Numbered from the stretch's first letter, positions 1 through 8,761 are shown. The stretch: DNA of 64,000 nucleotides from JACIYW01 sp014359745 (GCA_050433985.1 JBNPWE010000004.1:1-64000); one strand, 5' to 3'. Notes: generated by a model not told the origin, from the letters alone. Numbers and translations: made by a program.

Positions 1-115
1 GCAAGGCCTCGCTCCGCGCGAAGTTCAAAAAAGCAGCTTGGAATCAAGACTATCTCCTCAAACTCCTCGCGCTATTCTGAAATGCGATTACCCTGCAGAC
101 ATCCGGCGCTTGTCG
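1..115. other. Left window edge, no gene recognised
   Basis: No open frame here has coding character or a recognisable motif. The stretch lies just downstream of the entericidin stop codon on the minus strand. It may be the end of a transcript or the edge of a gene lying outside the window. Confidence 0.4.
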
Positions 116-253
116 TCAGTTCGCTGCCTGGCGCGATTCCCGTGCAATCGCCGTTCCCGCAGATTGCAGATCCTTGCCGGCGCCCTCGACGGTCTGGCAG
201 GCCGATACCGCCAGCAACGCAATCAGCGGCAACAGGGTGGGAAGGGTTTTCAT
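116..253 (-). CDS. Entericidin-like small lipoprotein
   Basis: This 45-residue peptide has a basic start (MKT), a hydrophobic stretch at residues 4-17 and a lipobox (AVSAC) with the acylated cysteine at residue 19. A short polar tail follows, containing TVEGAGKDLQSAG. That is the layout of the EcnA/EcnB entericidin family of small membrane lipoproteins, whose E. coli members act as a toxin/antidote pair. The start has a good Shine-Dalgarno, GGAGAG, about 8 bases upstream. The gene stands alone, with no second entericidin visible beside it. Family membership rests on the lipobox and the TVEGAGKD core. A role in lysis or envelope stress is only family knowledge. Confidence 0.75.
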   Translation of the reverse strand: MKTLPTLLPLIALLAVSACQTVEGAGKDLQSAGTAIARESRQAAN

Positions 254-382
254 CTGGCGCTCTCCTGTTCCGGCCCCGATTCGGCCCGGAGTCGGGTGGG
301 GGGCACGGGTGTGATCAACTTCGCGTTAAATATAGGGATGATTCGCGGCGGCTTGAAGCGCCAAATCGACGCCGCGCCCCGA

Positions 383-2440
383 TCAGCGCAAAGCCGCCTC
401 TATATTGCCGCCGTCAACGGTCAGAACATGGGCGGTGGTGCGTTCGGCGCGGGCCAGCATCGCGAAGGCATCGGCGACGTGGCGCGCCTCTACTTCCTGG
501 TGCAGAAGGTTGCCGGCCATATAGGTGCCGGTATCCAGATTGCGCGCCGCGGCGCGGGCGGTGATCATGTCATCTGTCAGCAGGCCCGAACGGATGCGGT
601 CGGCGTTCACGCCATTGACGCGGATCCCTTCGGCGCCAAGTTCCAGCGCAAGCTGGCGCAGCAGGAAAAAGCTGGTGGCCTTGGGCAGGCCATAGGCCCC
701 GAAGCCACGACCGGGGTTGACGGCCTGTTTCGACACATTGATCAGGATCTGCCCCGATCCGGCGCCGCGCGCGCCTGTCTGCGCGCGAAACACCGCCGTG
801 ACGGCCTGCGCGAAGGCCAGATGCGCGAAGAAATTCAGCTCGAAACTGTCGCGCAGCGTCTTGTCGGGCAGGGTGGCCAGATCGCCCGCCACCGCCGCCC
901 CCGCGTTCGAGATCAGGATATCCACCCCGCCAAACCGCGCCACGCAGGCCGCGACCGCCTGTTCGGGCACGCCGAGAGCGGTGATGTCGCAGGCCAGCCC
1001 GCCGTGATCGCGGCCAAGCGCCGTCAGCGCGGCTTCCAGGGCATCCCTGTCGCGGTCCACCAGGAAAACCGTGGCGCCCAGTGCCGCGAAGGCCTGTGCC
1101 GTGGCCCGCCCGATTGCCCCGGCGCCGCCGGTGATCAGCACCACCTGCCCGCGAAACGCCGGGGCGCGACCCTTGCCCAGCTTGGCCTGTTCCAGCGACC
1201 AGTATTCGCATTCGAACATGTCGGCCTCGGCGATCGGGCGAAACCCGCCCGCCGCCTCGGCGTCGTGCATGACCCTGATCGTCTGTTCGCCGATATCGGC
1301 GGCGATGCGGGCCGCGGCGGCATCCGCGCCGACACCCATGATCCCCGCCCCCTCGATCCAGATCAGGCCGGGGGTGGGCGACAGTTCGGTCTTGGTGCCG
1401 CCGAAACGCGGCGCCTGCCGGGCGAAATAGGCGTGATAGCGGGCGGCAAAGCCATCAACCTCGGCCTTTATCGCCTCTGGCCCCGCCGCCAGCGTCGCGC
1501 GGGTCAAAAGCAGCGGGTGGCCCTTGGTGCGGATGACGTGATCGGGGGTGGCAACGCCGCGCGTGGCCAGATCGGCCAGATCGGGGCGTTGCAGGAACGC
1601 CCGCGCCGCATCGCTCGCGCGCAGATCAAAGACCGGCATCGCCGCGCCTGCGGGCAGATGCGCGGCAATCGCCCCGCGCAGCACCGGCAACAGTGTCGCC
1701 AGATCGTGTTGGGGCAGCGCCGCGCCCGGATAGAGCGGCGCGGGCCTGCGATCCGCCAGCCAGGCATCCACCGCGTTGGTCTGCGCGACAAGCCGGTCAT
1801 AGGATGATTTCGCGTCCGGCCCCCAGGTGAAATGGCCGTGGTTGATCAGCAACAGCCCCTCGACGCCCGGATCGGCGTCATGGATCGCGCAGGCGGCCTT
1901 GGCCAGCGCGAAACCCGGCATGATATAGGGCACCAGGGCCATTCTGGCCCCGAATATCTCGCGCGTGGCCTCGGCCACCTCGGGCAGGTTGGCAAGGGCG
2001 AGAAACGCGGTGGCGTGGGTGTGATCGACCACCTTGTGCGGCAGCCAGGCATGCAGCAGCGTTTCCACCGACGGGTTCGGCGCGCCCGAATCGATCAGGC
2101 CGGAACGCTGGATGTTCACCATATCCTCATCCGACAGCGCGGGCAGGGCGCGCAGGCGCGCCAACGCCTCCATCCGCACCGCGGGCATTCCGGCGGCGGT
2201 GATCTGCCCCAGATCGGCCCCCGATCCCTTGATATGGATCACCGGCACATCCTGCCCGAACACGTCGCGGGCCTGCAGTTTGATCGAGGTATTGCCGCCG
2301 CCATGCATCACCAGATCAGCGTCCTGCCCGATCAGGCGCGCGCTGTAGATCCGCAACGCCAGATCGCGCTGCACCGGGTCATCCCCGGCACCATCCTGCA
2401 TGGCGCGGGCGGCGGTGTCTTGCCAACGGTTTTCGATCAT
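383..2440 (-). CDS. Bifunctional class II aldolase / short-chain dehydrogenase
   Basis: A 685-residue fusion. The N-terminal class II aldolase/adducin domain carries HGGGNTS at 46-52 and metal-binding histidine clusters DHTH (139-142) and NHGH (200-203). From about residue 430 follows an SDR domain with a Rossmann TGGAGAIG motif at 437-444 and a YxxxK-type active site (AYGLPK) near residue 590. This arrangement matches RhaD/RhaE-like sugar enzymes, which cleave a ketose phosphate (rhamnulose-1-phosphate in known members) and oxidise the aldehyde product such as lactaldehyde. I chose the ATG at 2440 because AGGA lies 8 bases before it; a longer frame begins at 2497. No sugar transporter or kinase is adjacent, so the substrate is undefined. 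The protein is cytoplasmic. Confidence 0.85.
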   Translation of the reverse strand: MIENRWQDTAARAMQDGAGDDPVQRDLALRIYSARLIGQDADLVMHGGGNTSIKLQARDVFGQDVPVIHIKGSGADLGQITAAGMPAVRMEALARLRALPALSDEDMVNIQRSGLIDSGAPNPSVETLLHAWLPHKVVDHTHATAFLALANLPEVAEATREIFGARMALVPYIMPGFALAKAACAIHDADPGVEGLLLINHGHFTWGPDAKSSYDRLVAQTNAVDAWLADRRPAPLYPGAALPQHDLATLLPVLRGAIAAHLPAGAAMPVFDLRASDAARAFLQRPDLADLATRGVATPDHVIRTKGHPLLLTRATLAAGPEAIKAEVDGFAARYHAYFARQAPRFGGTKTELSPTPGLIWIEGAGIMGVGADAAAARIAADIGEQTIRVMHDAEAAGGFRPIAEADMFECEYWSLEQAKLGKGRAPAFRGQVVLITGGAGAIGRATAQAFAALGATVFLVDRDRDALEAALTALGRDHGGLACDITALGVPEQAVAACVARFGGVDILISNAGAAVAGDLATLPDKTLRDSFELNFFAHLAFAQAVTAVFRAQTGARGAGSGQILINVSKQAVNPGRGFGAYGLPKATSFFLLRQLALELGAEGIRVNGVNADRIRSGLLTDDMITARAAARNLDTGTYMAGNLLHQEVEARHVADAFAMLARAERTTAHVLTVDGGNIEAALR

Positions 2441-2547
2441 CGCGTCGTTCCTGTACCTGTTGCGGCCCGTCAGATGCGCGCCATCAAACCCGCGCAACCC
2501 TTGAAAGAACCGCCGCGATTGTCAACAGCCCCCGCGCGAACGTCTAA

Positions 2548-2892
2548 CTAGCGCGCGGTGTTTACCCGCACGCTTTGGCGCAGCGCCCCGGTATCGGCAT
2601 CATAGATCAGGAATTGCCCGTCTTTCGTGACAACGCCGATCCAGCCCCGGCCACGGGTAAAGGCCTCGGGCGTGGTGCCATCCGGCAGGGTGATGGCCTT
2701 TGGCAGGGGCGGCAGCACATTGCGCCCCGGCAGCCGCGTGACAAAGAGCGCGATCAGGGTTAGAAGCCCGGCAATCATCGTCACAGTCAGAACCGTGACC
2801 AGGATTTTCAGAAACCGCACATCGGGCGGCGGGTGATCGCCCTGGCCGGTATCCTTGACGATATCCTGCCCAGTAACCGGAGCCTTGTTCAT
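2548..2892 (-). CDS. DUF6476 single-pass membrane protein
   Basis: A 114-residue protein with a polar cytoplasmic N-terminus rich in D, P and K. One strong membrane segment lies at about residues 31-53 (ILVTVLTVTMIAGLLTLIAL), followed by a compact periplasmic domain with WIGVVTKDGQFLIYDA. It resembles the DUF6476 family of Rhodobacterales; no function is known. The start codon lies base-to-base against the divergent pseudouridine synthase start, sharing a CATG, so the two 5' ends must overlap. It stops about 100 bases from the end of the aldolase/SDR upstream region. Confidence 0.7.
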   Translation of the reverse strand: MNKAPVTGQDIVKDTGQGDHPPPDVRFLKILVTVLTVTMIAGLLTLIALFVTRLPGRNVLPPLPKAITLPDGTTPEAFTRGRGWIGVVTKDGQFLIYDADTGALRQSVRVNTAR

Positions 2893-3925
2893 GTCATCCC
2901 CTTTGGCCGAAACGCTTCTGGTCACCATCGGGGCCGCGCCGCCCCCCCGCCTTGATAAGGCGCTTGCCCGCGACGTGCCAGAGGCGGCGGCGCTGTCGCG
3001 GTCGCGCCTGGCGCGCATGATCGCCGACGGGGCGGTGGCGCGCGGTGCCACGGTGCTGACCGATCCCAAGGCGCGCGTGGCCGAAGGCGATGTGCTGACC
3101 CTGACGCTGGAACCGGCGGCGGCCCTGGAAACCGTGGCGCAGGATATCGCGCTTGAGGTGATCCACGAGGATGACGCCCTGATCGTCATCAACAAACCGG
3201 CCGGCATGGTGGTGCATCCCGCGCCGGGATCGCCGCAGGGCACCCTGGTCAATGCGCTTTTGCATCATTGCGGCGCGACCCTTTCAGGGATCGGGGGCGC
3301 GCGGCGGCCGGGCATCGTGCACCGGATCGACAAGGATACATCGGGGCTGCTGGTGGTGGCCAAATCCGACCGCGCCCATCACGGCCTTGCCGCCCAGTTC
3401 GAGGCGCACAGCGTCCACCGCCGCTATCTGGCCCTGACCTACGGCGTGCCCGACGCGGGCGATCCGCGCCTCAACGGGGTGCGCGGCGTGTCGTTCGAGC
3501 CGGGCAATATCCTCAAGGTCACGTCGGGGCTGGATCGTCACCGCACCGACCGGCAGCGGCAGGCGGTGACCTTTTCGGGTGGCCGCCACGCCGTGACCCG
3601 CGCGCGGGTGCTGGAACGGTTCGGCACGCCGCCGGTCGCGGCGCTGCTGGAATGCTGGCTGGAAACCGGCCGCACCCATCAGATCCGGGTGCATCTGGCC
3701 CATGCCGGGCACGGGCTGATCGGGGATCCGGTCTATGGCGGTCGGCGCAAACTTGCTCATAAGGCGCTGAATTCCGCCGCGATCGAGGCGGTGGCGGGTT
3801 TTCCCCGGCAGGCGCTGCACGCGGCCACATTGGGGTTCGTCCACCCGATCAGCGAAGAAAACATGTTGTTTAACGCGCCTTTACCAGACGATCTTGCCGC
3901 ACTCACCGAAATCCTGCGCCTGTAA
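2891..3925 (+). CDS. rluD: RluA-family 23S/tRNA pseudouridine synthase (RluD-like)
   Basis: A 344-residue enzyme that isomerises uridine to pseudouridine in structured RNA. It has an N-terminal S4-like RNA-binding region (about 15-75). The catalytic domain contains the HRIDKDTSG motif, with the nucleophilic aspartate at D147, and the later GRTHQIRVHL motif. RluD acts on 23S helix 69 in E. coli; RluA, RluC and RluD paralogues are hard to separate by eye. The ATG at 2891 (MSSPLAET) fits family length better than the in-frame 2855 start, and it is shared in a CATG with the divergent DUF6476 gene. The gene ends about 150 bases before rpoH. Confidence 0.85.
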   Translation: MSSPLAETLLVTIGAAPPPRLDKALARDVPEAAALSRSRLARMIADGAVARGATVLTDPKARVAEGDVLTLTLEPAAALETVAQDIALEVIHEDDALIVINKPAGMVVHPAPGSPQGTLVNALLHHCGATLSGIGGARRPGIVHRIDKDTSGLLVVAKSDRAHHGLAAQFEAHSVHRRYLALTYGVPDAGDPRLNGVRGVSFEPGNILKVTSGLDRHRTDRQRQAVTFSGGRHAVTRARVLERFGTPPVAALLECWLETGRTHQIRVHLAHAGHGLIGDPVYGGRRKLAHKALNSAAIEAVAGFPRQALHAATLGFVHPISEENMLFNAPLPDDLAALTEILRL

Positions 3926-3944
3926 CACCCCGCAAAGCGGTGTG
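3926..3944 (+). terminator. Weak hairpin after the pseudouridine synthase gene
   Basis: CACCCCGC and GCGGTGTG form an 8-bp stem with one mismatch and an AAA loop, one base after the stop codon. There is no T-run, so termination strength is doubtful. Confidence 0.35.
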
Positions 3945-4074
3945 ATATCCTGACATAATTTCCGATTGCGACGGAATGTGCGGAATGTTTCGTTTAACGT
4001 ATTGATATAGGGCAGGTGGGTGTACCCGTGTGCCTGCCTTGAACAGGTCACTCAAACCCGAACAGGGGGATAGA

Positions 4075-4971
4075 ATGGCGACATATGCAAATCTTCCGGC
4101 ACCAAGCCCGGAACAGGGCCTTAACCGCTACTTGCAGGAAATCCGCAAGTTTCCGATGCTGGAGCCGGAACAGGAATACATGCTGGCAAAACGCTGGGTG
4201 GATCATCAGGATACCGAGGCCGCGCATCAGCTTGTCACCTCGCACCTGCGGTTGGCGGCAAAGATCGCCATGGGCTATCGCGGCTACGGCCTGCCGCAGG
4301 CCGAGGTGATATCCGAGGCCAACGTCGGCCTGATGCAGGCGGTCAAGCGCTTCGATCCCGAAAAGGGCTTTCGCCTTGCCACCTATGCGATGTGGTGGAT
4401 CCGCGCCAGCATCCAGGAATATATCCTGCGGTCGTGGTCGATGGTCAAGCTTGGCACCACGTCGGCGCAGAAGAAACTGTTCTTCAACCTGCGCAAGGCC
4501 AAGGCCAAGCTGGGCGCCTATGAAGAGGGCGATCTGCGGCCCGAGAACGTGAAGATCATCGCCCAAAAGCTGGGCGTGACCGAGGATGAGGTGATTTCGA
4601 TGAACCGGCGCATGTCGGGGGGCGATGCCTCGCTGAATGCGACGATTGGCAGCGATGGTGAAGGCACATCGCAATGGCAGGACTGGCTGGAGGATGAAGG
4701 CGCCAACCAGGCCGAGGATTACGCCAATCGCGACGAGTTGGACGCGCGGCGCGAATTGCTTGAAAGCGCGCTTGAAGTGCTGAATGATCGCGAACGTGAC
4801 GTGCTGTTGCAGCGCCGCTTGCAGGAAAAGCCGGTGACGCTGGAAGAACTGTCGGATCAATATGGCGTCAGCCGCGAACGTATCCGCCAGATCGAGGTGC
4901 GCGCGTTCGAAAAGCTGCAAAAACGCATGCGCGAGCTGGCACAGCAAAAAGGCATGCTGACCAGCGCCTGA
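4075..4971 (+). CDS. rpoH: RNA polymerase heat-shock sigma factor RpoH
   Basis: A 298-residue sigma-32 family factor that directs RNA polymerase to heat-shock (and, in Rhodobacter relatives, oxidative stress) promoters. Region 2 is clear at about 50-125 (MWWIRASIQEYILRSWS). The RpoH-box, QKKLFFNLR, is at 132-140 and separates RpoH from other sigma-70 factors. Region 4 has the C-terminal helix-turn-helix (LSDQYGVSRERIRQIEVRA). The ATG at 4075 is preceded by AGGGGGA and gives the usual family N-terminus; an in-frame ATG at 4030 lacks this. The N-terminal ATYANLPAPSPEQGLNRY is the RpoHI-type start. The gene is monocistronic, with a strong hairpin after it. Confidence 0.95.
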   Translation: MATYANLPAPSPEQGLNRYLQEIRKFPMLEPEQEYMLAKRWVDHQDTEAAHQLVTSHLRLAAKIAMGYRGYGLPQAEVISEANVGLMQAVKRFDPEKGFRLATYAMWWIRASIQEYILRSWSMVKLGTTSAQKKLFFNLRKAKAKLGAYEEGDLRPENVKIIAQKLGVTEDEVISMNRRMSGGDASLNATIGSDGEGTSQWQDWLEDEGANQAEDYANRDELDARRELLESALEVLNDRERDVLLQRRLQEKPVTLEELSDQYGVSRERIRQIEVRAFEKLQKRMRELAQQKGMLTSA

Positions 4972-5013
4972 CCCCCGGTTTCGCCCCGGAGCGATCCGCG
5001 TCGGGGCAGCCCC

Positions 5014-5035
5014 CACCCGGCCAGACGGCCGGGTG
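5014..5035 (+). terminator. Rho-independent-type terminator after rpoH
   Basis: CACCCGGCC and GGCCGGGTG form a perfect 9-bp stem with loop AGAC, about 43 bases after the rpoH stop. It is followed by the moderately T-rich TTGGTGTTT. Confidence 0.7.
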
Positions 5036-5133
5036 TTGGTGTTTGCGGGGCAGGGCGCGCGCAAGCGAAGATGGTTGAAACCGCCCCCGGTCCCGGCTAA
5101 AGCCGAACCACGCGGGGCAGGGATGCAAAAATC

Positions 5134-5826
5134 ATGAACATGCTGGATACTTTCATCAAGCCGATGCATCCCGAGGGCCGCAAATTCGTTGCGATCTTCG
5201 CGCTGATCAGCGGTGTTCTGTTCGTGATCTGGGAACCGCTGGGCTGGCTGGGGCTGGGGGCCACCATCTGGTGCTATTATTTCTTTCGCGACCCGCGCCG
5301 TGCGGTGCCCCAACGCGAGGGCCTGCTGGTCAGCCCCGCCGACGGGGTGATTTCCTTGATAGAACCCGCCGTGCCGCCTGCCGAACTTGGCCTGCCCGAT
5401 ACGGCGCTGACGCGGGTCAGCGTGTTCATGAACGTGTTCAACTGCCATGTGAACCGCGCGCCCATCGCGGGTACGGTCACGGCGGTGGCTTACCGCCCCG
5501 GCAAGTTTCTGAACGCCTCGCTTGACAAGGCCAGCGTCGATAACGAACGCAACGGCCTGGCCCTGCGGCTGGCTGACGGGCGTCAGATCGCGGTGGTGCA
5601 GATCGCGGGACTGGTCGCGCGCCGCATCCTGTGCTGGACCAAGCCCGAAACGCGGCTCGCCACCGGCGAGCGGTTCGGCCTGATCCGCTTTGGCTCGCGG
5701 GTGGATGTGTACCTGCCCGATGGGGTGGCGCCGCTGGTGGCCATCGGCCAGACCATGGTCGCCGGGGAAACCGTGATCGCCGATCTGGCGGGCACCGAAC
5801 CCGCGCGCACGGCCCGCACCCTATGA
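5134..5826 (+). CDS. psd: Phosphatidylserine decarboxylase proenzyme
   Basis: A 230-residue Psd of the short type, which decarboxylates phosphatidylserine to phosphatidylethanolamine at the inner membrane. A hydrophobic anchor spans about residues 18-50. The self-cleavage site that creates the pyruvoyl group is the GS at 187-188 in the RFGSRVDVY context. The conserved FMNVFNCHVNR block is at 98-108. It is the first gene of a three-gene operon; its stop overlaps the pssA start (ATGA). The product is supplied with substrate by pssA and feeds pmtA, so the operon covers consecutive lipid head-group steps. The start codon is supported by length and by the MNMLDTFIKPMHPEG family N-terminus. Confidence 0.93.
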   Translation: MNMLDTFIKPMHPEGRKFVAIFALISGVLFVIWEPLGWLGLGATIWCYYFFRDPRRAVPQREGLLVSPADGVISLIEPAVPPAELGLPDTALTRVSVFMNVFNCHVNRAPIAGTVTAVAYRPGKFLNASLDKASVDNERNGLALRLADGRQIAVVQIAGLVARRILCWTKPETRLATGERFGLIRFGSRVDVYLPDGVAPLVAIGQTMVAGETVIADLAGTEPARTARTL

Positions 5827-6587
5827 CCAAGGCGCCGAACCGGTTGCGCAGGGTCCGCCGGGATCTGCCGCTGATCCGGCTTATCCCCAACCTGCTGACG
5901 CTGGCCGCGATCTGTGCGGGGATGACGGCGATCCGCTTTGCCCTGAAGGGTGACTTTCCGGTTGCCGTCGGGCTGATCGTTTTCGCAGCGGCGCTTGACG
6001 GGGTGGATGGCCGCATCGCGCGCCTGCTCAAAAGCGAAAGCGAACTGGGCGCCGAACTCGATTCGCTTGCCGATTTCCTGAACTTCGGTGTCGTACCCGG
6101 CCTGACCCTTTATCTGTGGGTGTCGTCGGTGGATGTCGGCGGCATCTGGATCGCCACCCTGATCTATGTGATCTGCTGCGTGATGCGGCTGGCGCGGTTC
6201 AACGTGGGGTCGCGCGACCCGTTGAAACCGGCAAGCTCGCGGTTTTTCACCGGGGTTCCGGCGCCGGCGGGGGCCATTCTGGTGCTGTTGCCGCTTTATG
6301 TGGATATGTTGCTGCATGATTTCGGCCCGCTGCCCGGCCCGCTGGTCAGTGCGCATATGGTCCTGGTCGGTGGTCTGATGATCAGCCGGTTGCCTACTTA
6401 TTCCTTCAAGACTGTGCGGGTTTCCGCCGAAAAGGCGCGTTTCATTCTGGTGGGTTGCATGATACCTGTCGCCGGGTTGCTTACCTACCCGTGGTTGACG
6501 CTGATCGTGATGGACGTCCTTTATCTTTTTGGTATTGTCGCGGCCCTGCGCGTGGCCCGTCGTGATACGACTGACAAGGAAACCTGA
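5823..6587 (+). CDS. pssA: CDP-diacylglycerol-serine O-phosphatidyltransferase
   Basis: A 254-residue membrane enzyme that makes phosphatidylserine from CDP-diacylglycerol and serine. The CDP-alcohol phosphatidyltransferase signature is visible at 59-84 (DGVDGRIAR, then G76, D80 and D84 in the order G-x3-D-x3-D). About seven or eight hydrophobic segments follow one another through the protein, as expected for type II PssA. It starts at the ATG overlapping the psd stop (ATGA), which implies translational coupling. One base separates its stop from the pmtA start. A longer in-frame start at 5631 would lie inside psd and is rejected. Confidence 0.93.
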   Translation: MTKAPNRLRRVRRDLPLIRLIPNLLTLAAICAGMTAIRFALKGDFPVAVGLIVFAAALDGVDGRIARLLKSESELGAELDSLADFLNFGVVPGLTLYLWVSSVDVGGIWIATLIYVICCVMRLARFNVGSRDPLKPASSRFFTGVPAPAGAILVLLPLYVDMLLHDFGPLPGPLVSAHMVLVGGLMISRLPTYSFKTVRVSAEKARFILVGCMIPVAGLLTYPWLTLIVMDVLYLFGIVAALRVARRDTTDKET

Positions 6588-6588
6588 G

Positions 6589-7206
6589 ATGGAACTAGAG
6601 GCGATCCGGACATCCTATGCCCGCTGGGCCCCGGTCTATGACAACACCTTCGGCTTTCTCACCACGATAGGGCGGCGCAGGGCAGCGGCCTTCATCAATC
6701 GCCTTGGGGGCGAGGTGCTCGAGGTGGGCGTGGGCACCGGCCTGTCGCTTGGGTGTTATTCCGATCCATTGCGGGTGACGGGCATCGATTACAGCACCGA
6801 AATGCTGACCAAGGCCCGCGAAAAGGTTGCGCAAAAGAAGCTGGGCCATGTTGCGGCGCTGATCCGCATGGATGCGCGGAATCTGGATTTTCCCGATGGT
6901 CATTTCGATACCGTAACGGCCATGCATGTGCTGTCGGTCGTGCCCGACCCCGAGCGGGTGGTGGCAGAGATGGCGCGGGTCTGCAAACCCGGCGGGCGCA
7001 TCGTGATCGTGAACCATTTTGCCTGCGACAGCGGGGTTCTGGGCGCGCTGGAACGGATGTTCTCGCGCTATGCCAACCGGCTGGGCTGGCATTCGGATTT
7101 CGAGATGTCGCGGGTGCTGGGCGCGCCCGGAACCAGCATCGAAAAGCAGTCAAAACTGCCGCCCCTGGGCATGATGACGTTTCTGTGCCTGCGCAAGGAC
7201 GGGTAA
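6589..7206 (+). CDS. pmtA: Phosphatidylethanolamine N-methyltransferase (Rhodobacter-type PmtA)
   Basis: A 205-residue class I SAM-dependent methyltransferase. Motif I is EVGVGTG at 45-51, the acidic motif II is in GIDYSTEML, and the later PGGRIVIVNHF block is present. The N-terminus (IRTSYARWAPVYDNTFG) is that of the soluble Rhodobacter PmtA family. That family methylates phosphatidylethanolamine three times to phosphatidylcholine. Sequence alone cannot exclude another small-molecule methyltransferase. However, direct linkage behind psd and pssA (a 1-base gap) strongly supports the lipid role. Confidence 0.85.
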   Translation: MELEAIRTSYARWAPVYDNTFGFLTTIGRRRAAAFINRLGGEVLEVGVGTGLSLGCYSDPLRVTGIDYSTEMLTKAREKVAQKKLGHVAALIRMDARNLDFPDGHFDTVTAMHVLSVVPDPERVVAEMARVCKPGGRIVIVNHFACDSGVLGALERMFSRYANRLGWHSDFEMSRVLGAPGTSIEKQSKLPPLGMMTFLCLRKDG

Positions 7207-7280
7207 GCGCGGCGCAACAGTCTGCGAACATCGACCGGGCACACCGCCCGACCGGCGCGCGCAAGGCGGGCGCGGCAGAT

Positions 7281-7323
7281 GAGTATTTGTTCCAAGATGA
7301 AGCGAGATAGCGTTTTCTTGTGC
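7281..7323 (+). repeat. Dispersed intergenic repeat, GAGTATTTTT family, copy 1
   Basis: The copy reads GAGTATTTGTTCCAAGATGA followed by GCGAGATAGCGTTTTCTTGTGC. It lies between the convergent pmtA and pyrD genes. The block CCAAGATGAA and the distal CGTTTTCTTGTGC recur at 51275-51325, and the first part recurs on the other strand at 12601-12628. Confidence 0.75.
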
Positions 7324-7358
7324 TGTACGGGCGCTGGTCTGATGGGGCGCAGAACGCG

Positions 7359-8417
7359 CTAAAGCCAGTCGGCGCGCCCGGTGCCCACCGCGTCTGCCAC
7401 GGTGGCAAACCCGCCCCGCGCCAGCGCCGTGTCAAGCCCGCGCGCGATCCGCGCCCCCAGCGACAGGCCGCCATAGATCAGCGCCGTATAAAGCTGCACC
7501 GCCGAGGCGCCGGCGCGGATCTTGGCATAGGCATCATCGGCCGATGCGATCCCGCCCACCCCGATCAGCGGCACCGCCCCGCCGGTAAGCTGTGACAATT
7601 GCGCCAGAATCCGTGTCGACCGTTCAAAAAGCGGCGCGCCCGACAGGCCGCCCTGCTGCGAAGCCTGGGGGCTTTTCAGCCCGTCGCGCGCAAGGGTGGT
7701 GTTGGTGGCGATGATCGCATCCACGGCCGTGGCCAGCGCCACCTCGGCGATATCGGCAAGGGCATCGGGCGTCAGGTCGGGGGCGATTTTCAGGAACACC
7801 GGCAGCGGGCGTGACAGGCCCGCGCGGGCCGCCATCACCCGGTCAAGCACCTCTGCCAGCGCCGCCTTGCCCTGAAGATCGCGCAGCCGTTCGGTATTGG
7901 GCGATGAGACGTTGACGGTCACGAAATCCACATAAGGGCCGCAGCTGCGCAGCACGCTGGCGAAATCGGCGGGTTTGTCGGGGCTGTCGCGATTGGCGCC
8001 CAGGTTCAGCCCGACCACCGCCCCCTGCGGACGCCGGACCAGACGCGCCGCGATCGCTTCGGCCCCGTCGTTGTTGAACCCGAAGCGGTTGATCGCCGCG
8101 CGATCCTCTGTCAGGCGAAACAGGCGCGGGCGGGGATTGCCGGGTTGCGGGCGCGGGGTGGCGGCGCCCGCCTCGACAAAGCCGAAACCGGATCGCGCCA
8201 GCGGATGCAGCGCTGTCGCGTTCTTGTCAAATCCCGCCGCAAGGCCCACCGGGTTGGGCAGGTCGATCCCCGCGATACGGGTGCGCAGCCGCGCCGATGT
8301 CACCGGCCCCGCCAGCGGCACCAGTCCGGCCCGCAGCCCCCACATCGCCAGGCCATGCGCGGTTTCGGGATCAAGCCGGTGCAGCGCCGCAAGACCAAGG
8401 CGTTCGACCAGGTTCAC
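7359..8417 (-). CDS. pyrD: Dihydroorotate dehydrogenase (quinone), class 2
   Basis: A 352-residue FMN enzyme of de novo pyrimidine synthesis, oxidising dihydroorotate with membrane quinone. The N-terminal amphipathic region (LVERLGLAALHRLDPETAHG) is the class 2 membrane-association helix. GFDKNA, FGFVEAGAATPRPQPGNP and the active-site region TVNVSSPNT identify the family. The C-terminal FMN-binding IGVGGI is present. I chose the GTG at 8417: its GTGA overlaps the stop of the DUF952 gene, and GAGGGGG lies upstream. It is the last gene of a minus-strand group with DUF983, Nudix and DUF952 genes. Confidence 0.93.
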   Translation of the reverse strand: MNLVERLGLAALHRLDPETAHGLAMWGLRAGLVPLAGPVTSARLRTRIAGIDLPNPVGLAAGFDKNATALHPLARSGFGFVEAGAATPRPQPGNPRPRLFRLTEDRAAINRFGFNNDGAEAIAARLVRRPQGAVVGLNLGANRDSPDKPADFASVLRSCGPYVDFVTVNVSSPNTERLRDLQGKAALAEVLDRVMAARAGLSRPLPVFLKIAPDLTPDALADIAEVALATAVDAIIATNTTLARDGLKSPQASQQGGLSGAPLFERSTRILAQLSQLTGGAVPLIGVGGIASADDAYAKIRAGASAVQLYTALIYGGLSLGARIARGLDTALARGGFATVADAVGTGRADWL

Positions 8418-8761
8418 AGTACCCCCTCGGGAAAGATATGACCCGCAGCACCCAGCGGCAGCGATTTGTCCCACACCACATCCGACAGGCGCAACGACCG
8501 GTAAAGATGCGGAAACAGCGCGCCCCCCCGCGCCGGTTCCCAGCGCAGATCGGGGCCAAGCGCATCGTCGCGCACCGAGACAAGCACAAGATCGCTTTCA
8601 TCGGCGAAATGTCTGGCCGCCGTGCCCACCACCTGCGCGGCTGTCGAAAGATGGATGAACCCGTCGGCAATATCGACCGGCGCGCCATCTGTCTGACCGG
8701 CGCTGACAAAGGCCTGCCACTCTGCCCTGCGGAATATCTTGTAGATCAGCATCCCCGCCAT
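8414..8761 (-). CDS. DUF952 domain protein
   Basis: A 115-residue cytoplasmic protein that starts MAGMLIYKIF and carries DGFIHLSTAAQVVGTA, the recognisable DUF952 block, with RWEPARGGALFPHLYR further on. The family is uncharacterised; structures of relatives suggest an ADP-ribosyltransferase-like fold, which I know as family knowledge only. It is translationally coupled to pyrD by a 4-base GTGA overlap. A start at the next ATG (8752) is equally possible. Confidence 0.75.
   Translation of the reverse strand: MAGMLIYKIFRRAEWQAFVSAGQTDGAPVDIADGFIHLSTAAQVVGTAARHFADESDLVLVSVRDDALGPDLRWEPARGGALFPHLYRSLRLSDVVWDKSLPLGAAGHIFPEGVL

Noticed and set aside
38..1807. 589-residue plus-strand frame across the aldolase/SDR gene
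   Set aside because: It is antisense to a gene with clear domains, and its composition (many R, G, Q) is that of a GC-rich shadow frame.
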